Part shown: positions 1 through 5,805 of the stretch, piece by piece
How the letters are laid out: every line of letters starts with the position of its first letter
How positions within the stretch are numbered: position 1 is the first letter of the stretch
Assembly (NCBI GenBank): GCA_024642025.1
Contig: JAHEBY010000175.1
Coordinates: 1-5,805, forward strand
Direction of reading: 5' to 3'
DNA from: Comamonadaceae bacterium
GTDB lineage: Bacteria; Pseudomonadota; Gammaproteobacteria; Burkholderiales; Burkholderiaceae_C
DNA: 5,805 nt
The notes under the pieces: generated by a model
What the model was told of the DNA's origin: nothing
Databases searched by the model: none
Seen by the model: the letters and a program-made list of their open reading frames with translations, nothing else
Made by a program: the position numbers and the translations under genes

Positions 1-2011
1 CGTGCCAAACCACCAACGCCACCGTCATCGCCAGCCCGATTTCGTCGCTGATCGGTAGCGCGGCCACCAGAAAGCCAGCCGCCACAAACGCCCAGATGCG
101 CTCAAACCAGTTCAATGGCGCAAGCCAGAACCCGATCGCGGTGCCGCCCCACAACGCTATGGCAATGAGCGCCTTGACAACGATGTAAGCTGTGTCCCAC
201 CAGGTGCCGCCCTGCAGCATCAAGGCTGGCGCATACACCGCCATGAACGGCACGATGAAGCCCGCAATGGCAATACGCATGGCCTGCAGGCCAATTTTCA
301 TGCCGCTTTCGCGCGCAATGGGTGCCGCGGCAAACGCCGCCAGCGCCACCGGTGGCGTCAGGTCTGCCATGATGCCGAAATAAAACACAAACATGTGCGA
401 AACGATCAGCGGCACCCCCAGCTCCAGCAGCGCCGGCGCGGCCAGCGAGCTGGTGATGATGTAGTTGGGAATGGTCGGAATACCCATGCCCAGCACGAGA
501 CACACCAGCATGGTGAGCAAGAGGCTCAAAAACAGGTTGTTGTGGCCAATCTGGATGATGTACCCCGCAAACAGCGTGGCTACACCCGTCAGCGTCAGAA
601 TGCCGATGATGATGCCCACCAGCGCGCACGCAATGCCAACCGGCAGCGCGTGGCGCGCACCGTCGGCCAGCGCGTTGAGGGCGATGTGCAGCGTCTCGCG
701 CCCGCCTTTTGCAAACCACAGTACCGCGGCCATCAGCAGCGCCAGTCCGATGATGGCCTGAATGCCAAATTTGAAGAAGCTGGAGGCAGCCAGCCCGATC
801 AGCACCCAGAAAACTATCTGGAGTGGGCGGCTGCCGAAATTTTTGGTCAGTGCCGCACCAAAGATCAACACCACGGTCAGCGCCAAGCCCACCATGCCGG
901 AAAACAGCGGCGTATAGCCCGCAAACAGCAACCACACCAGCACCGCCAGCGGCAGGATCAGATACCAGCGCAGACGCACGGCAGCCCAAGGGTCTGGGCA
1001 TTCCTCTTTGGGAATGCCCAGAAGGCCGGCCCGACCGGCCTCAAGATGCACCATCAGGAACGCGGTGATGAAATACAAAATGGCCGGAATCGCCGCCGCC
1101 TTGCAGATTTCGAGGTAAGGCACGTCAATCGTCTCTGCCATGATGAAGGCCACCGCCCCCATCACCGGCGGCATGATCTGCCCGCCCATGCTGGCCGTGG
1201 CCTCCACACCGCCCGCAAACGAGGCCTTGTAGCCAAACCGCTTCATCAGCGGAATGGTGAATTGCCCAGTGGTGACTACATTGGCCACGCCCGAGCCATT
1301 GATGGTGCCCATCAGACCCGACGACACAACCGCCACTTTGGCGGGACCACCCTTGGTATGCCCAAACAGGCCCAGCGCAAAATCGGTGAACAAGGTAATC
1401 ATGCCCGCCTGCTCAAGAAATGAGCCGAACAGGATGAACAGGAAGATGTAGGACGATGAGACGTAAGTCGGTGTGCCGTAAATGCCTTCAGTGCCAAAAC
1501 CGAGCTGGCCCACGATCTGGTCCAGTCCGTAACCCCTATGGGCCAGATCGCCCGGCAAATACTGGCCAAAAAGGCCGTACAGCAGGAAGGTCAGGCAGAT
1601 TAGTGGCAACGCAAACCCCATGATGCGCCGCGCCGCCTCAAACACCAGCACAATGGTCAGCACGCCGACCACCATGTCGGCCCGGGTCATTTCGCCGGCG
1701 CGCTGCACCAGATCAGCTTCAAACACCCAGTGGTAAAGGCCAGCAGCAAATGCCACCAGGGCAATCAGCCAGCCGAGGCCCCGCTGCCTTAGCGGCGGAT
1801 GCAGCACAAAAGCCAAAACAAGCAAAAAGCCCACATGCACCGCCCGCACCACGATGCTGGACAAGGGGCTAAACGCCGCGGTAACAATCTGAAAAACAGA
1901 AAAAACAATGGCAACCCAAAACAAGGCGCCGGCAAAAGCCGGCGTGTGGTCCTCGGTTACGTGCAGGGGTTGCGCGGCGACTGGCGCCGCGGCAGGCACG
2001 GGAGCAGTCAT
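1..2011 (-). CDS. TRAP transporter fused permease (DctQ-DctM fusion, TAXI-associated), 3' end outside window
   Basis: This is the inner-membrane permease of a TAXI-type TRAP transporter, taking solute from its periplasmic receptor and importing it with an ion gradient. Reading from the ATG at 2011, the frame stays open for 670 codons to the left edge with no stop. The protein is strongly hydrophobic. A DctQ-like N-terminal part of several membrane segments covers about residues 27-150. A DctM-like part follows, with the family core at about 238-290: GSGVANVVTTGQ (239-250), a GGVEATASMGGQ block (267-278) and MPPVMGA. A second conserved block, GMGIPTIPNY, lies at 508-517, and MADLTPPVALA at 548-558. 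Fused TRAP permeases usually run to roughly 650 residues or more, so little is probably missing. The start lies 2 nt after the receptor stop, and no good Shine-Dalgarno precedes it, so translation is probably coupled. Family assignment is secure; the substrate is unknown. Confidence 0.95.
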   Translation of the reverse strand, partial: MTAPVPAAAPVAAQPLHVTEDHTPAFAGALFWVAIVFSVFQIVTAAFSPLSSIVVRAVHVGFLLVLAFVLHPPLRQRGLGWLIALVAFAAGLYHWVFEADLVQRAGEMTRADMVVGVLTIVLVFEAARRIMGFALPLICLTFLLYGLFGQYLPGDLAHRGYGLDQIVGQLGFGTEGIYGTPTYVSSSYIFLFILFGSFLEQAGMITLFTDFALGLFGHTKGGPAKVAVVSSGLMGTINGSGVANVVTTGQFTIPLMKRFGYKASFAGGVEATASMGGQIMPPVMGAVAFIMAETIDVPYLEICKAAAIPAILYFITAFLMVHLEAGRAGLLGIPKEECPDPWAAVRLRWYLILPLAVLVWLLFAGYTPLFSGMVGLALTVVLIFGAALTKNFGSRPLQIVFWVLIGLAASSFFKFGIQAIIGLALLMAAVLWFAKGGRETLHIALNALADGARHALPVGIACALVGIIIGILTLTGVATLFAGYIIQIGHNNLFLSLLLTMLVCLVLGMGIPTIPNYIITSSLAAPALLELGVPLIVSHMFVFYFGIMADLTPPVALAAFAAAPIARESGMKIGLQAMRIAIAGFIVPFMAVYAPALMLQGGTWWDTAYIVVKALIAIALWGGTAIGFWLAPLNWFERIWAFVAAGFLVAALPISDEIGLAMTVALVVWH
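993..1022. repeat. Perfect 12 bp inverted repeat inside the fused-permease gene
   Basis: TCTGGGCATTCC (993-1004) and its exact complement GGAATGCCCAGA (1011-1022) flank a 6 nt loop. On the mRNA (minus) strand it covers codons for residues 330-340 (LLGIPKEECPD) in a hydrophilic loop of the DctM-like half. There is no T tract on either strand, so it does not look like a terminator. Confidence 0.8.
1023..1041. repeat. 7 bp inverted repeat abutting the 993-1022 hairpin
   Basis: AGGCCGG (1023-1029) and CCGGCCT (1035-1041) flank the 5 nt loop CCCGA. It begins at the very next base after the 12 bp inverted repeat, so the mRNA could form two stacked hairpins with no gap. It lies in codons for about residues 324-330 of the fused permease. 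Confidence 0.6.
1927..1944. repeat. 7 bp GC-only inverted repeat near the 5' end of the permease gene
   Basis: CGCCGGC (1927-1933) and GCCGGCG (1938-1944) flank AAAA (TTTT in the mRNA sense). The stem lies at about codons 23-29 of the fused permease, some 70 nt inside the gene. It may form an mRNA hairpin affecting early elongation or coupling with the receptor gene; it may also be a by-product of GC-rich codons. Confidence 0.5.
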
Positions 2012-2013
2012 GC

Positions 2014-2991
2014 TTATTTCATCAGCCCGACTTCACGGTAATACTTTTGCGCACCTTCATGGAAGGTCACACTGGTGCCGCTCACTGCGCCCTCTTTGCT
2101 GATGCCCTTTGCGGCGCTGTGCGCGGCCACCAGCGTAGGGAGGTTGTCAAACATCGATTTGGTCATGGCATAGACGGCGTCCGACGAAACGCCCTCGTGC
2201 GATACCAGGAAGTTCTTGATGGCCACTGTCGGCACGTCTGCCGTTTGGCCGGTGTAAGTGTTGGCGGGAATAGTGGCCGGCTGGTAAGCCGCATCGCCCA
2301 CTTTGGCCACGATATCCGCCGGAATCGGCACCACGACGATATTGACTGCAGTTGCAAGATCGCGAATTGATGCCACGCCCAGGCCAGCGGATTGCAACGT
2401 GACGTCGAGCTGCCGGTTTTTCATCAGTTCGACCGATTCCCCAAAAGCCAGGTACTCCACTTTGGAAAAGTCGCTGTAGGCCAGGCCAGCAGCTTTCAGC
2501 ACCGCTCGGGCGTTAAGCTCTGTGCCCGATTTGGGCGCGCCAACCGAGATGCGCTTGCCTTTGAGGTCTGCCATGGTCTTGATGCCAGAGTCGGCACTCG
2601 CCACGATCTGGATGTAGTTGGCGTAGACCCCTGCTACCGCGCGCAGTTTTTTCAGCGGTGTGGCAAATCCGGCCTCTTTGTCGCCGTTCCATGCGTCAGA
2701 GAGGGCGTCGCCCAGGGTGAGCGCGATTTCGCCGCGCCCAGCCTGAAGCAGGTTCAGGTTCTCGGCAGACGCCTTGGTCGATTGAACGGTCACTTTCGCA
2801 TCAGGCAGCACCTTGCCATAAATTTGAGACAAGGCGACGCCCAGTGGGTAATACACGCCGCTTTGGCCGCCAGTCAGGACGTTAATGAACTTTTGCTGTG
2901 CCCGCACGAGCGGTGCGTACGCAAGCGCGCCACTGCCCAGCGCGGCCAACACCAGTGATCGACGGCGAACGGAAGGCTTGAATGATTGCAT
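2014..2991 (-). CDS. TAXI family TRAP transporter solute-binding receptor
   Basis: A periplasmic receptor that captures solute and delivers it to the fused permease encoded 2 nt downstream. It has 325 residues, normal for the family. The N-terminus has a basic stretch (RRR at 9-11), a hydrophobic core and a likely signal-peptidase site after A31; the arginines make a Tat route possible but the motif is weak. The TAXI hallmark TGGQSGVYYPLG lies at 40-51, GAPKSGTELNAR at 151-162, FGESVELMKNRQLD at 183-196, and the family-typical ending FHEGAQKYYREVGLMK at 310-325. I chose the ATG at 2991 because CGGAG sits 6 nt upstream; an in-frame TTG at 3009 would add six residues but leaves that ribosome site inside the gene. 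Some TAXI receptors bind glutamate or related compounds, but ligand choice cannot be read from this sequence. Confidence 0.95.
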   Translation of the reverse strand: MQSFKPSVRRRSLVLAALGSGALAYAPLVRAQQKFINVLTGGQSGVYYPLGVALSQIYGKVLPDAKVTVQSTKASAENLNLLQAGRGEIALTLGDALSDAWNGDKEAGFATPLKKLRAVAGVYANYIQIVASADSGIKTMADLKGKRISVGAPKSGTELNARAVLKAAGLAYSDFSKVEYLAFGESVELMKNRQLDVTLQSAGLGVASIRDLATAVNIVVVPIPADIVAKVGDAAYQPATIPANTYTGQTADVPTVAIKNFLVSHEGVSSDAVYAMTKSMFDNLPTLVAAHSAAKGISKEGAVSGTSVTFHEGAQKYYREVGLMK

Positions 2992-2997
2992 AGTGAT

Positions 2998-3001
2998 CTC
3001 C
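2998..3001 (-). promoter_or_regulatory. Ribosome binding site deciding the TAXI receptor start
   Basis: GGAG (CGGAG if one more base is counted) stands 6 nt before the ATG at 2991 on the minus strand. It favours this start over the in-frame TTG at 3009, which has no comparable purine-rich site before it. Confidence 0.75.
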
Positions 3002-3057
3002 GAAAACAAATGAAACGGATTTGACAGCCGATACGGGACATCAAACGAAGTGCTGAG

Positions 3058-3086
3058 AATATACCGAAGACTGCCTGATCGATGAA
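3058..3086 (-). promoter_or_regulatory. Candidate sigma-70 promoter for the TAXI receptor-permease pair
   Basis: Reading the minus strand, a -10 box TATATT (3063 to 3058) is preceded at 17 bp by TTCATC (3086 to 3081), a 3-of-6 match to the -35 consensus. Transcription would begin near 3051 and give a leader of about 60 nt. The -10 box and spacing are good and the -35 is weak, which is common in activated promoters. The assignment rests on consensus matching only. Confidence 0.45.
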
Positions 3087-3087
3087 T

Positions 3088-3099
3088 GGGTGATTACCC
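3088..3099. repeat. Inverted repeat GGGT-N4-ACCC, possible operator
   Basis: GGGT, four bases, then ACCC form a short perfect inverted repeat in the divergent gap. It begins 2 bp upstream of the candidate -35 box of the TAXI genes, a place where an activator or repressor could act. It shares its half-site with the inverted repeat at 3129-3140. Four-base arms alone are weak evidence. Confidence 0.3.
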
Positions 3100-3128
3100 G
3101 TCGAACAAGTTCCCGCAGGTGCCGCCCA

Positions 3129-3140
3129 AGGGTAAACCCT
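3129..3140. repeat. Inverted repeat AGGGT-AA-ACCCT, possible operator
   Basis: A perfect 12 bp palindrome-like element (5 bp arms, 2 bp centre) near the middle of the divergent gap. Its centre is 41 bp from that of the related GGGT/ACCC element at 3088-3099, close to four helical turns. The placement suits a regulator controlling both transporter loci, but no regulator gene is in the window and the match is not to a motif I can name. Confidence 0.35.
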
Positions 3141-3213
3141 GCTAGTGAACACCAGAATGGCGCATTCCCCGGCTTTTGATAAGCTAGTAGGTACTGCAAT
3201 TTCTTATTGAACT

Positions 3214-3217
3214 GGAG
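3214..3217 (+). promoter_or_regulatory. Ribosome binding site of dctP
   Basis: GGAG lies 8 nt before the ATG at 3226, in an otherwise AT-rich leader. It supports this start, which also gives a complete signal peptide. Confidence 0.75.
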
Positions 3218-3225
3218 ATAAACGA

Positions 3226-4209
3226 ATGAAGATCACACTGAAGCATGTTCTGGCTACGGCACTAATGGCGGTGGGGCTGAGCACATACGCCGCGCCGATC
3301 GTCATCAAATACAGCCACGTGGTGGCTGATGCGACGCCCAAAGGCCAGGCTGCGCTCAAGTTCAAGGAGTTTGCCGAGAAAAAGTTGCCCGGCAAAGTAG
3401 TGGTGGAGGTGTTCCCGAACAGCCAGCTGTTTGGCGATGGCAAGGAGATGGAGGCTCTGCTGTTGGGTGACGTGCAGATCATCGCGCCGTCGTTGTCCAA
3501 ATTCAGCAAGTACACCAAGAAGCTGCAGGTTTTCGACTTGCCATTCCTGTTTGATGACATTCAGGCTGTTGACCGCTTCCAGAGCAGCAAGGAGGGTCAG
3601 GCGTTGCTGTCGTCCATGAAAGGTAAAGGCATTGTGGGCTTGGGCTACCTGCACAACGGCATGAAAGAGCTGTCGGCCAACAAGCCCCTTGGAAACCCCG
3701 CAGATGCCAAGGGACTGAAGTTCCGCATCCAACCCTCTGACGTGATTGAGGCGCAATTTAAAGCGGTGGGCGCCAATCCACAAAAGCTGGCTTTTTCCGA
3801 GGTGTATCAGGCGCTGCAATCCGGTGTTGTCGATGGTCAGGAAAACACCTGGTCCAACATTTACAGCCAGAAGTTTCATGAAGTACAGGGTTACATCATG
3901 GACAGCAACCATGGCGTGATTGACTACATGGTGGTTGCCAATGGCAAGTGGTGGGAAGGCCTGCCAAAAGATATCCAGAAGGGTTTGAGCGAAGCCATGA
4001 CCGAGTCCATCAAGGTTGGTAACAAAATTGCATTCGATGAGTCTGAGGCGTTCAAGGCCAAAGTGATTGCCGACAAAAAGGCAAAGGTCCTTCCTGTTGG
4101 CAAGGAAAGCCTCGCAGCATGGCGCGCCGCGATGAAGCCGGTGTGGAAAGAGTTTGAGGCTGACATCGGTCTGGACCTGATTCAGGCGGCTCAAAAGGCC
4201 AACAAATAA
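3226..4209 (+). CDS. dctP: TRAP transporter receptor DctP, C4-dicarboxylate-type
   Basis: Periplasmic solute-binding protein of a three-component TRAP transporter; it captures the substrate and hands it to the DctQM membrane complex. It has 327 residues, the usual length. A signal peptide with lysines at 2 and 6 and a hydrophobic core ends at about A22/A23. The ligand-binding arginine region reads GLKFRIQPSDVIEAQ (163-177), with R167 as the expected carboxylate-pairing residue, followed by NPQKLAFSEVYQALQSGVVDG (184-204) and the QENTWSNIYSQKFHEVQ block (205-221). These blocks resemble characterised DctP proteins for malate, succinate and fumarate, so C4-dicarboxylate uptake is the best guess, though related acids cannot be excluded. 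It is the first gene of an operon with dctQ 91 bp downstream and is divergent from the TAXI genes. Hairpins after its stop may raise its transcript level over that of dctQM. Confidence 0.95.
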   Translation: MKITLKHVLATALMAVGLSTYAAPIVIKYSHVVADATPKGQAALKFKEFAEKKLPGKVVVEVFPNSQLFGDGKEMEALLLGDVQIIAPSLSKFSKYTKKLQVFDLPFLFDDIQAVDRFQSSKEGQALLSSMKGKGIVGLGYLHNGMKELSANKPLGNPADAKGLKFRIQPSDVIEAQFKAVGANPQKLAFSEVYQALQSGVVDGQENTWSNIYSQKFHEVQGYIMDSNHGVIDYMVVANGKWWEGLPKDIQKGLSEAMTESIKVGNKIAFDESEAFKAKVIADKKAKVLPVGKESLAAWRAAMKPVWKEFEADIGLDLIQAAQKANK

Positions 4210-4217
4210 AAGGGAAG

Positions 4218-4245
4218 GCCACGCGCACCAAAAGGTCAACGTGGC
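4218..4245 (+). other. Stem-loop just downstream of dctP
   Basis: GCCACG (4218-4223) pairs with CGTGGC (4240-4245). Inside it, ACC (4227-4229) and GGT (4234-4236) can close an AAAA loop, leaving a small internal loop. There is no T tract, so it is not a terminator by itself. Its position, 8 nt after the dctP stop, suits a 3'-end structure protecting the receptor mRNA from exonucleases; that role is inferred. Confidence 0.45.
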
Positions 4246-4262
4246 GCCTGGAGCAAATTGGA

Positions 4263-4288
4263 ACCCCGGCTAGCCCGGGGTATTTTTT
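4263..4288 (+). terminator. Terminator-like hairpin between dctP and dctQ (probable attenuator)
   Basis: ACCCCGG (4263-4269) and CCGGGGT (4275-4281) form a perfect 7 bp, GC-rich stem around the loop CTAGC, followed after one A by six T (4283-4288). This has the form of a Rho-independent terminator. Because dctQ begins only 12 nt after the T tract and has no other visible promoter, it should act as a partial terminator, letting some transcripts through to dctQM. The stem is short, so efficiency is probably incomplete. Confidence 0.7.
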
Positions 4289-4292
4289 GGGA
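4289..4292 (+). promoter_or_regulatory. Ribosome binding site of dctQ, abutting the terminator T tract
   Basis: GGGA lies 8 nt before the ATG at 4301 and begins directly after the T6 tract of the hairpin at 4263-4288. It is a modest Shine-Dalgarno match. Any RNA reaching dctQ carries the hairpin immediately upstream of this site, which could also affect ribosome loading. Confidence 0.5.
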
Positions 4293-4300
4293 ATCTGACC

Positions 4301-4828
4301 ATGAAGATACTTGATCGACTGGAAGAATGGATCATCTCCATCATGCTGCTGGTCATGACCGGACTGGCATTTATGCAAGTCGTGCGCCGTTATATCTTCA
4401 ACACGGGGTTTTCCTGGACGCTGGAGCTCACGATGGTGTGCTTCGCTTTCATGATTTTCGTGGGCATCTCATACGGCGTGCGCGTGGGCTCGCATATTGG
4501 CGTGGATGCACTGGTGAACCTCCTGTCAGCACCGAAGAGGCGGCTTGTGTCGATTCTTGCCGTCGTGCTGAGTCTGGTGTACGTCGGATTCGTGCTTTAC
4601 GGCTCTGGCATCTACGTCAACAAAATGATGGAGGTCGGCGTTGAGTTTGACGATCTCCCGATTGAACGCTGGAAGGTTTTGATCATCATGCCCATTGGCT
4701 ATGCATTGGTGGGTTTTCGCTTTTTTCAGATTCTGTACAACCTGGTCACAGGCAAAACGGACAGCCTGCACCTGGCTGACGAGGCCGCAGACGCGATGAA
4801 ACTCAAGGCCAAGGAGTCCGCAGAATGA
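4301..4828 (+). CDS. dctQ: TRAP transporter small membrane subunit DctQ
   Basis: Small integral membrane component that pairs with DctM in the inner membrane of the DctPQM transporter; in known structures of the family it scaffolds the M subunit. It has 175 residues and four predicted membrane segments, at about 10-29, 43-61, 82-104 and 124-147. Family features seen are QVVRRYIFNTGFSW at 26-39 after the first segment, the acidic position in LEL (41-43), and the GVRVGSHIGVD loop at 59-69. The C-terminal tail from about 150 is hydrophilic. It follows dctP after a gap with a terminator-like hairpin and overlaps dctM by 4 nt (ATGA), which implies coupled translation. The gene is complete and shows no sign of damage. 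Confidence 0.93.
   Translation: MKILDRLEEWIISIMLLVMTGLAFMQVVRRYIFNTGFSWTLELTMVCFAFMIFVGISYGVRVGSHIGVDALVNLLSAPKRRLVSILAVVLSLVYVGFVLYGSGIYVNKMMEVGVEFDDLPIERWKVLIIMPIGYALVGFRFFQILYNLVTGKTDSLHLADEAADAMKLKAKESAE
4811..4816 (+). promoter_or_regulatory. Ribosome binding site of dctM inside dctQ
   Basis: AAGGAG lies 8 nt before the dctM ATG at 4825, within the last codons of dctQ. It is the strongest Shine-Dalgarno match in the plus-strand operon and supports the overlapping start. Confidence 0.75.
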
Positions 4829-5805
4829 ACACCACCGTACTCTTTGCCTGTCTGTTTCTCTTTATGGCAATTGGCATGCCGATTGCGGTCAGTTTGGGCT
4901 TGGCCAGTTTGCTGACCATCACCTTCTTTTCGCAAGATTCGCTGGCGTCGATGTCGATCAAGCTGTTTGAAACCAGCGAGCATTACACGCTGATGTCAAT
5001 CCCGTTCTTCGTGTTGGCCGGTAACCTCATGTCTACCGGTGGCGTGGCCAAGCGCATGGTGCGGTTTGCGATCGCCGCTGTGGGTCATCTGCGTGGCGGC
5101 CTGGCCATTGCGTCCATTCTGGCGTGCATGCTATTTGCAGCGGTCTCGGGCTCCAGCCCCGCAACCGTAGTGGCCATTGGATCGATCGTGATCGCCGGGA
5201 TGGTGAAGAACGGCTACACCAAGGATTTTGCCGCCGGCGTGATCTGTAACGCGGGCACATTGGGCATTCTGATTCCTCCGTCCATCGTGATGGTGGTCTA
5301 TGCCGCCGTCACACAGGTGTCGGTGGGCCGCATGTTCATGGCGGGCGTGATTCCGGGGTTGTTGCTGGGCTTTATGCTGATGCTGGCTGTCTGGTGGCGC
5401 GCTGGAAAGTTGCAAATCACTCCACCACCCAAAGCGACCAAGAAGGAAATTTTTCAGGCTTTCCGAGACTCCATGTGGGGCCTTGCGCTTTTGGTCATCA
5501 TCATGGGCGGTATTTATGGCGGTGTCTTCACGCCCACGGAAGCCGCGGCTGTATCCGCAGTCTACGCACTGTTTGTTGCCGTGTTCATCTACAAAGATCT
5601 GGGACTCCGGGATTTGCCAGAAGTGTTTCTGGAGTCCGCCAAGACCACGGTAATGCTGATGTTCATTGTGGCCAACGCCCTTTTGTTTGCGCACGTGCTG
5701 ACAACCGAACGCATCCCGCAGGCCATAGCCGAGCAGATTCTTGCCGTAGGCATGGCACCGTGGATGTTCCTGCTGGTCGTGAACGTGATTTTGCTGGTGG
5801 CAGGC
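4825..5805 (+). CDS. dctM: TRAP transporter large membrane subunit DctM, 3' end outside window
   Basis: Large membrane subunit forming the transport pathway of DctPQM, a member of the ion transporter superfamily with cation-coupled uptake. The 327 codons visible run open to the right edge; the family is usually about 425 residues, so roughly the last hundred are missing. Landmarks are the N-terminal GMPIAVSLGLAS (17-28), SIPFFVLAGNLMSTGGVA (58-75), the first hairpin-type substrate/ion region AAVSGSSPATVVAIGS (105-120), GTLGILIPPSIVMVVYA (144-160) followed by VSVGRMFMAGVIPG (165-178), a hydrophilic loop at about 191-212, and YGGVFTPTEAAAV (231-243). The start is set by the ATGA overlap with dctQ and the AAGGAG site at 4811. 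Nothing is unusual in the part seen. Confidence 0.94.
   Translation, partial: MNTTVLFACLFLFMAIGMPIAVSLGLASLLTITFFSQDSLASMSIKLFETSEHYTLMSIPFFVLAGNLMSTGGVAKRMVRFAIAAVGHLRGGLAIASILACMLFAAVSGSSPATVVAIGSIVIAGMVKNGYTKDFAAGVICNAGTLGILIPPSIVMVVYAAVTQVSVGRMFMAGVIPGLLLGFMLMLAVWWRAGKLQITPPPKATKKEIFQAFRDSMWGLALLVIIMGGIYGGVFTPTEAAAVSAVYALFVAVFIYKDLGLRDLPEVFLESAKTTVMLMFIVANALLFAHVLTTERIPQAIAEQILAVGMAPWMFLLVVNVILLVAG

Noticed and set aside
102..1001. Minus-strand open frame of 299 codons in another frame of the permease gene
   Set aside because: It overlaps the true permease frame throughout, is rich in Gly, Ala, Cys and His without family motifs, and is explained by third-position GC bias.
395..1423. Long plus-strand open frame (342 codons) opposite the fused permease
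   Set aside because: It is antisense to a clearly conserved membrane protein gene. Its translation is rich in Q, H and R with no domain-like pattern, as expected from a GC-biased codon shadow.
2874..3152. Minus-strand open frame of 92 codons spanning the divergent gap
   Set aside because: It overlaps the start of the TAXI receptor and the candidate promoter, and has Cys/Trp-rich composition and no recognisable feature.
3171..3185. Possible sigma-54 promoter before dctP (GG, 10 bp, GC)
   Set aside because: GG at 3171-3172 and GC at 3183-3184 have the right spacing and sigma-54 control is known for some dct operons, but the bases around them match the consensus poorly. A second candidate (TGG at 3158, GC at 3172) has a spacing one base too long. 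Neither is strong enough to list.
3176..3204. Possible sigma-70 promoter before dctP with -35 TTGATA
   Set aside because: TTGATA (3176-3181) is a fair -35 box, but the hexamers at 16-18 bp spacing match TATAAT poorly.
3262..4239. Long minus-strand open frame (325 codons) opposite dctP
   Set aside because: It is a mirror of the dctP codons. The translation matches no family I know, while dctP on the plus strand carries full family signatures, a signal peptide and a ribosome binding site.
5131..5694. Minus-strand open frame of 187 codons opposite dctM
   Set aside because: It is rich in His, Gln and Arg, antisense to a conserved membrane protein and without domain motifs; a codon shadow.
1..5805. 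Mobile element, CRISPR array, tRNA or rRNA gene, phage or defence genes
   Set aside because: Nearly all the window is accounted for by five transporter genes, and the two gaps show no repeats of the CRISPR type, tRNA-like fold, transposase or terminal inverted repeats.

Overview
The window reads as chromosomal DNA of a betaproteobacterium, most likely Burkholderiales (Comamonadaceae-like). This is inferred from the moderately high GC content, strong G/C preference at third codon positions and the style of the transporter proteins. No taxonomic marker is present, so the placement is an inference.

The window holds two complete or near-complete TRAP (tripartite ATP-independent periplasmic) transporter loci, transcribed away from each other across a 234 bp gap at 2992-3225. 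On the minus strand are a TAXI-type periplasmic receptor (2014-2991) and, 2 nt downstream, a fused TRAP permease that is open to the left edge of the window (2011 to 1, 670 residues visible). On the plus strand is a classical three-gene DctPQM operon: receptor dctP (3226-4209), small membrane subunit dctQ (4301-4828), and large membrane subunit dctM (4825 to the right edge, 327 residues visible). The two systems belong to different TRAP subclasses. TAXI receptors pair with a single fused permease, whereas DctP receptors pair with separate Q and M proteins. Both import organic anions or related small solutes using the ion gradient. DctP carries the signature of the C4-dicarboxylate branch; the TAXI substrate cannot be told from sequence.

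Non-coding structure is concentrated in two places. The divergent gap holds a plausible sigma-70 promoter for the TAXI genes and two GGGT/ACCC inverted repeats about 41 bp apart that could be operators. The 91 bp dctP-dctQ gap holds a stem-loop and then a terminator-like hairpin with a T6 tract that runs straight into the dctQ ribosome binding site. This fits the expected need for much more receptor than membrane protein.

Inside the fused-permease gene are two abutting perfect hairpins (993-1022 and 1023-1041), of which the first has a 12 bp stem. This is the least expected sequence structure in the window. I see no mobile element, RNA gene, CRISPR array or clearly undescribed system; the gene content is ordinary transporter content.
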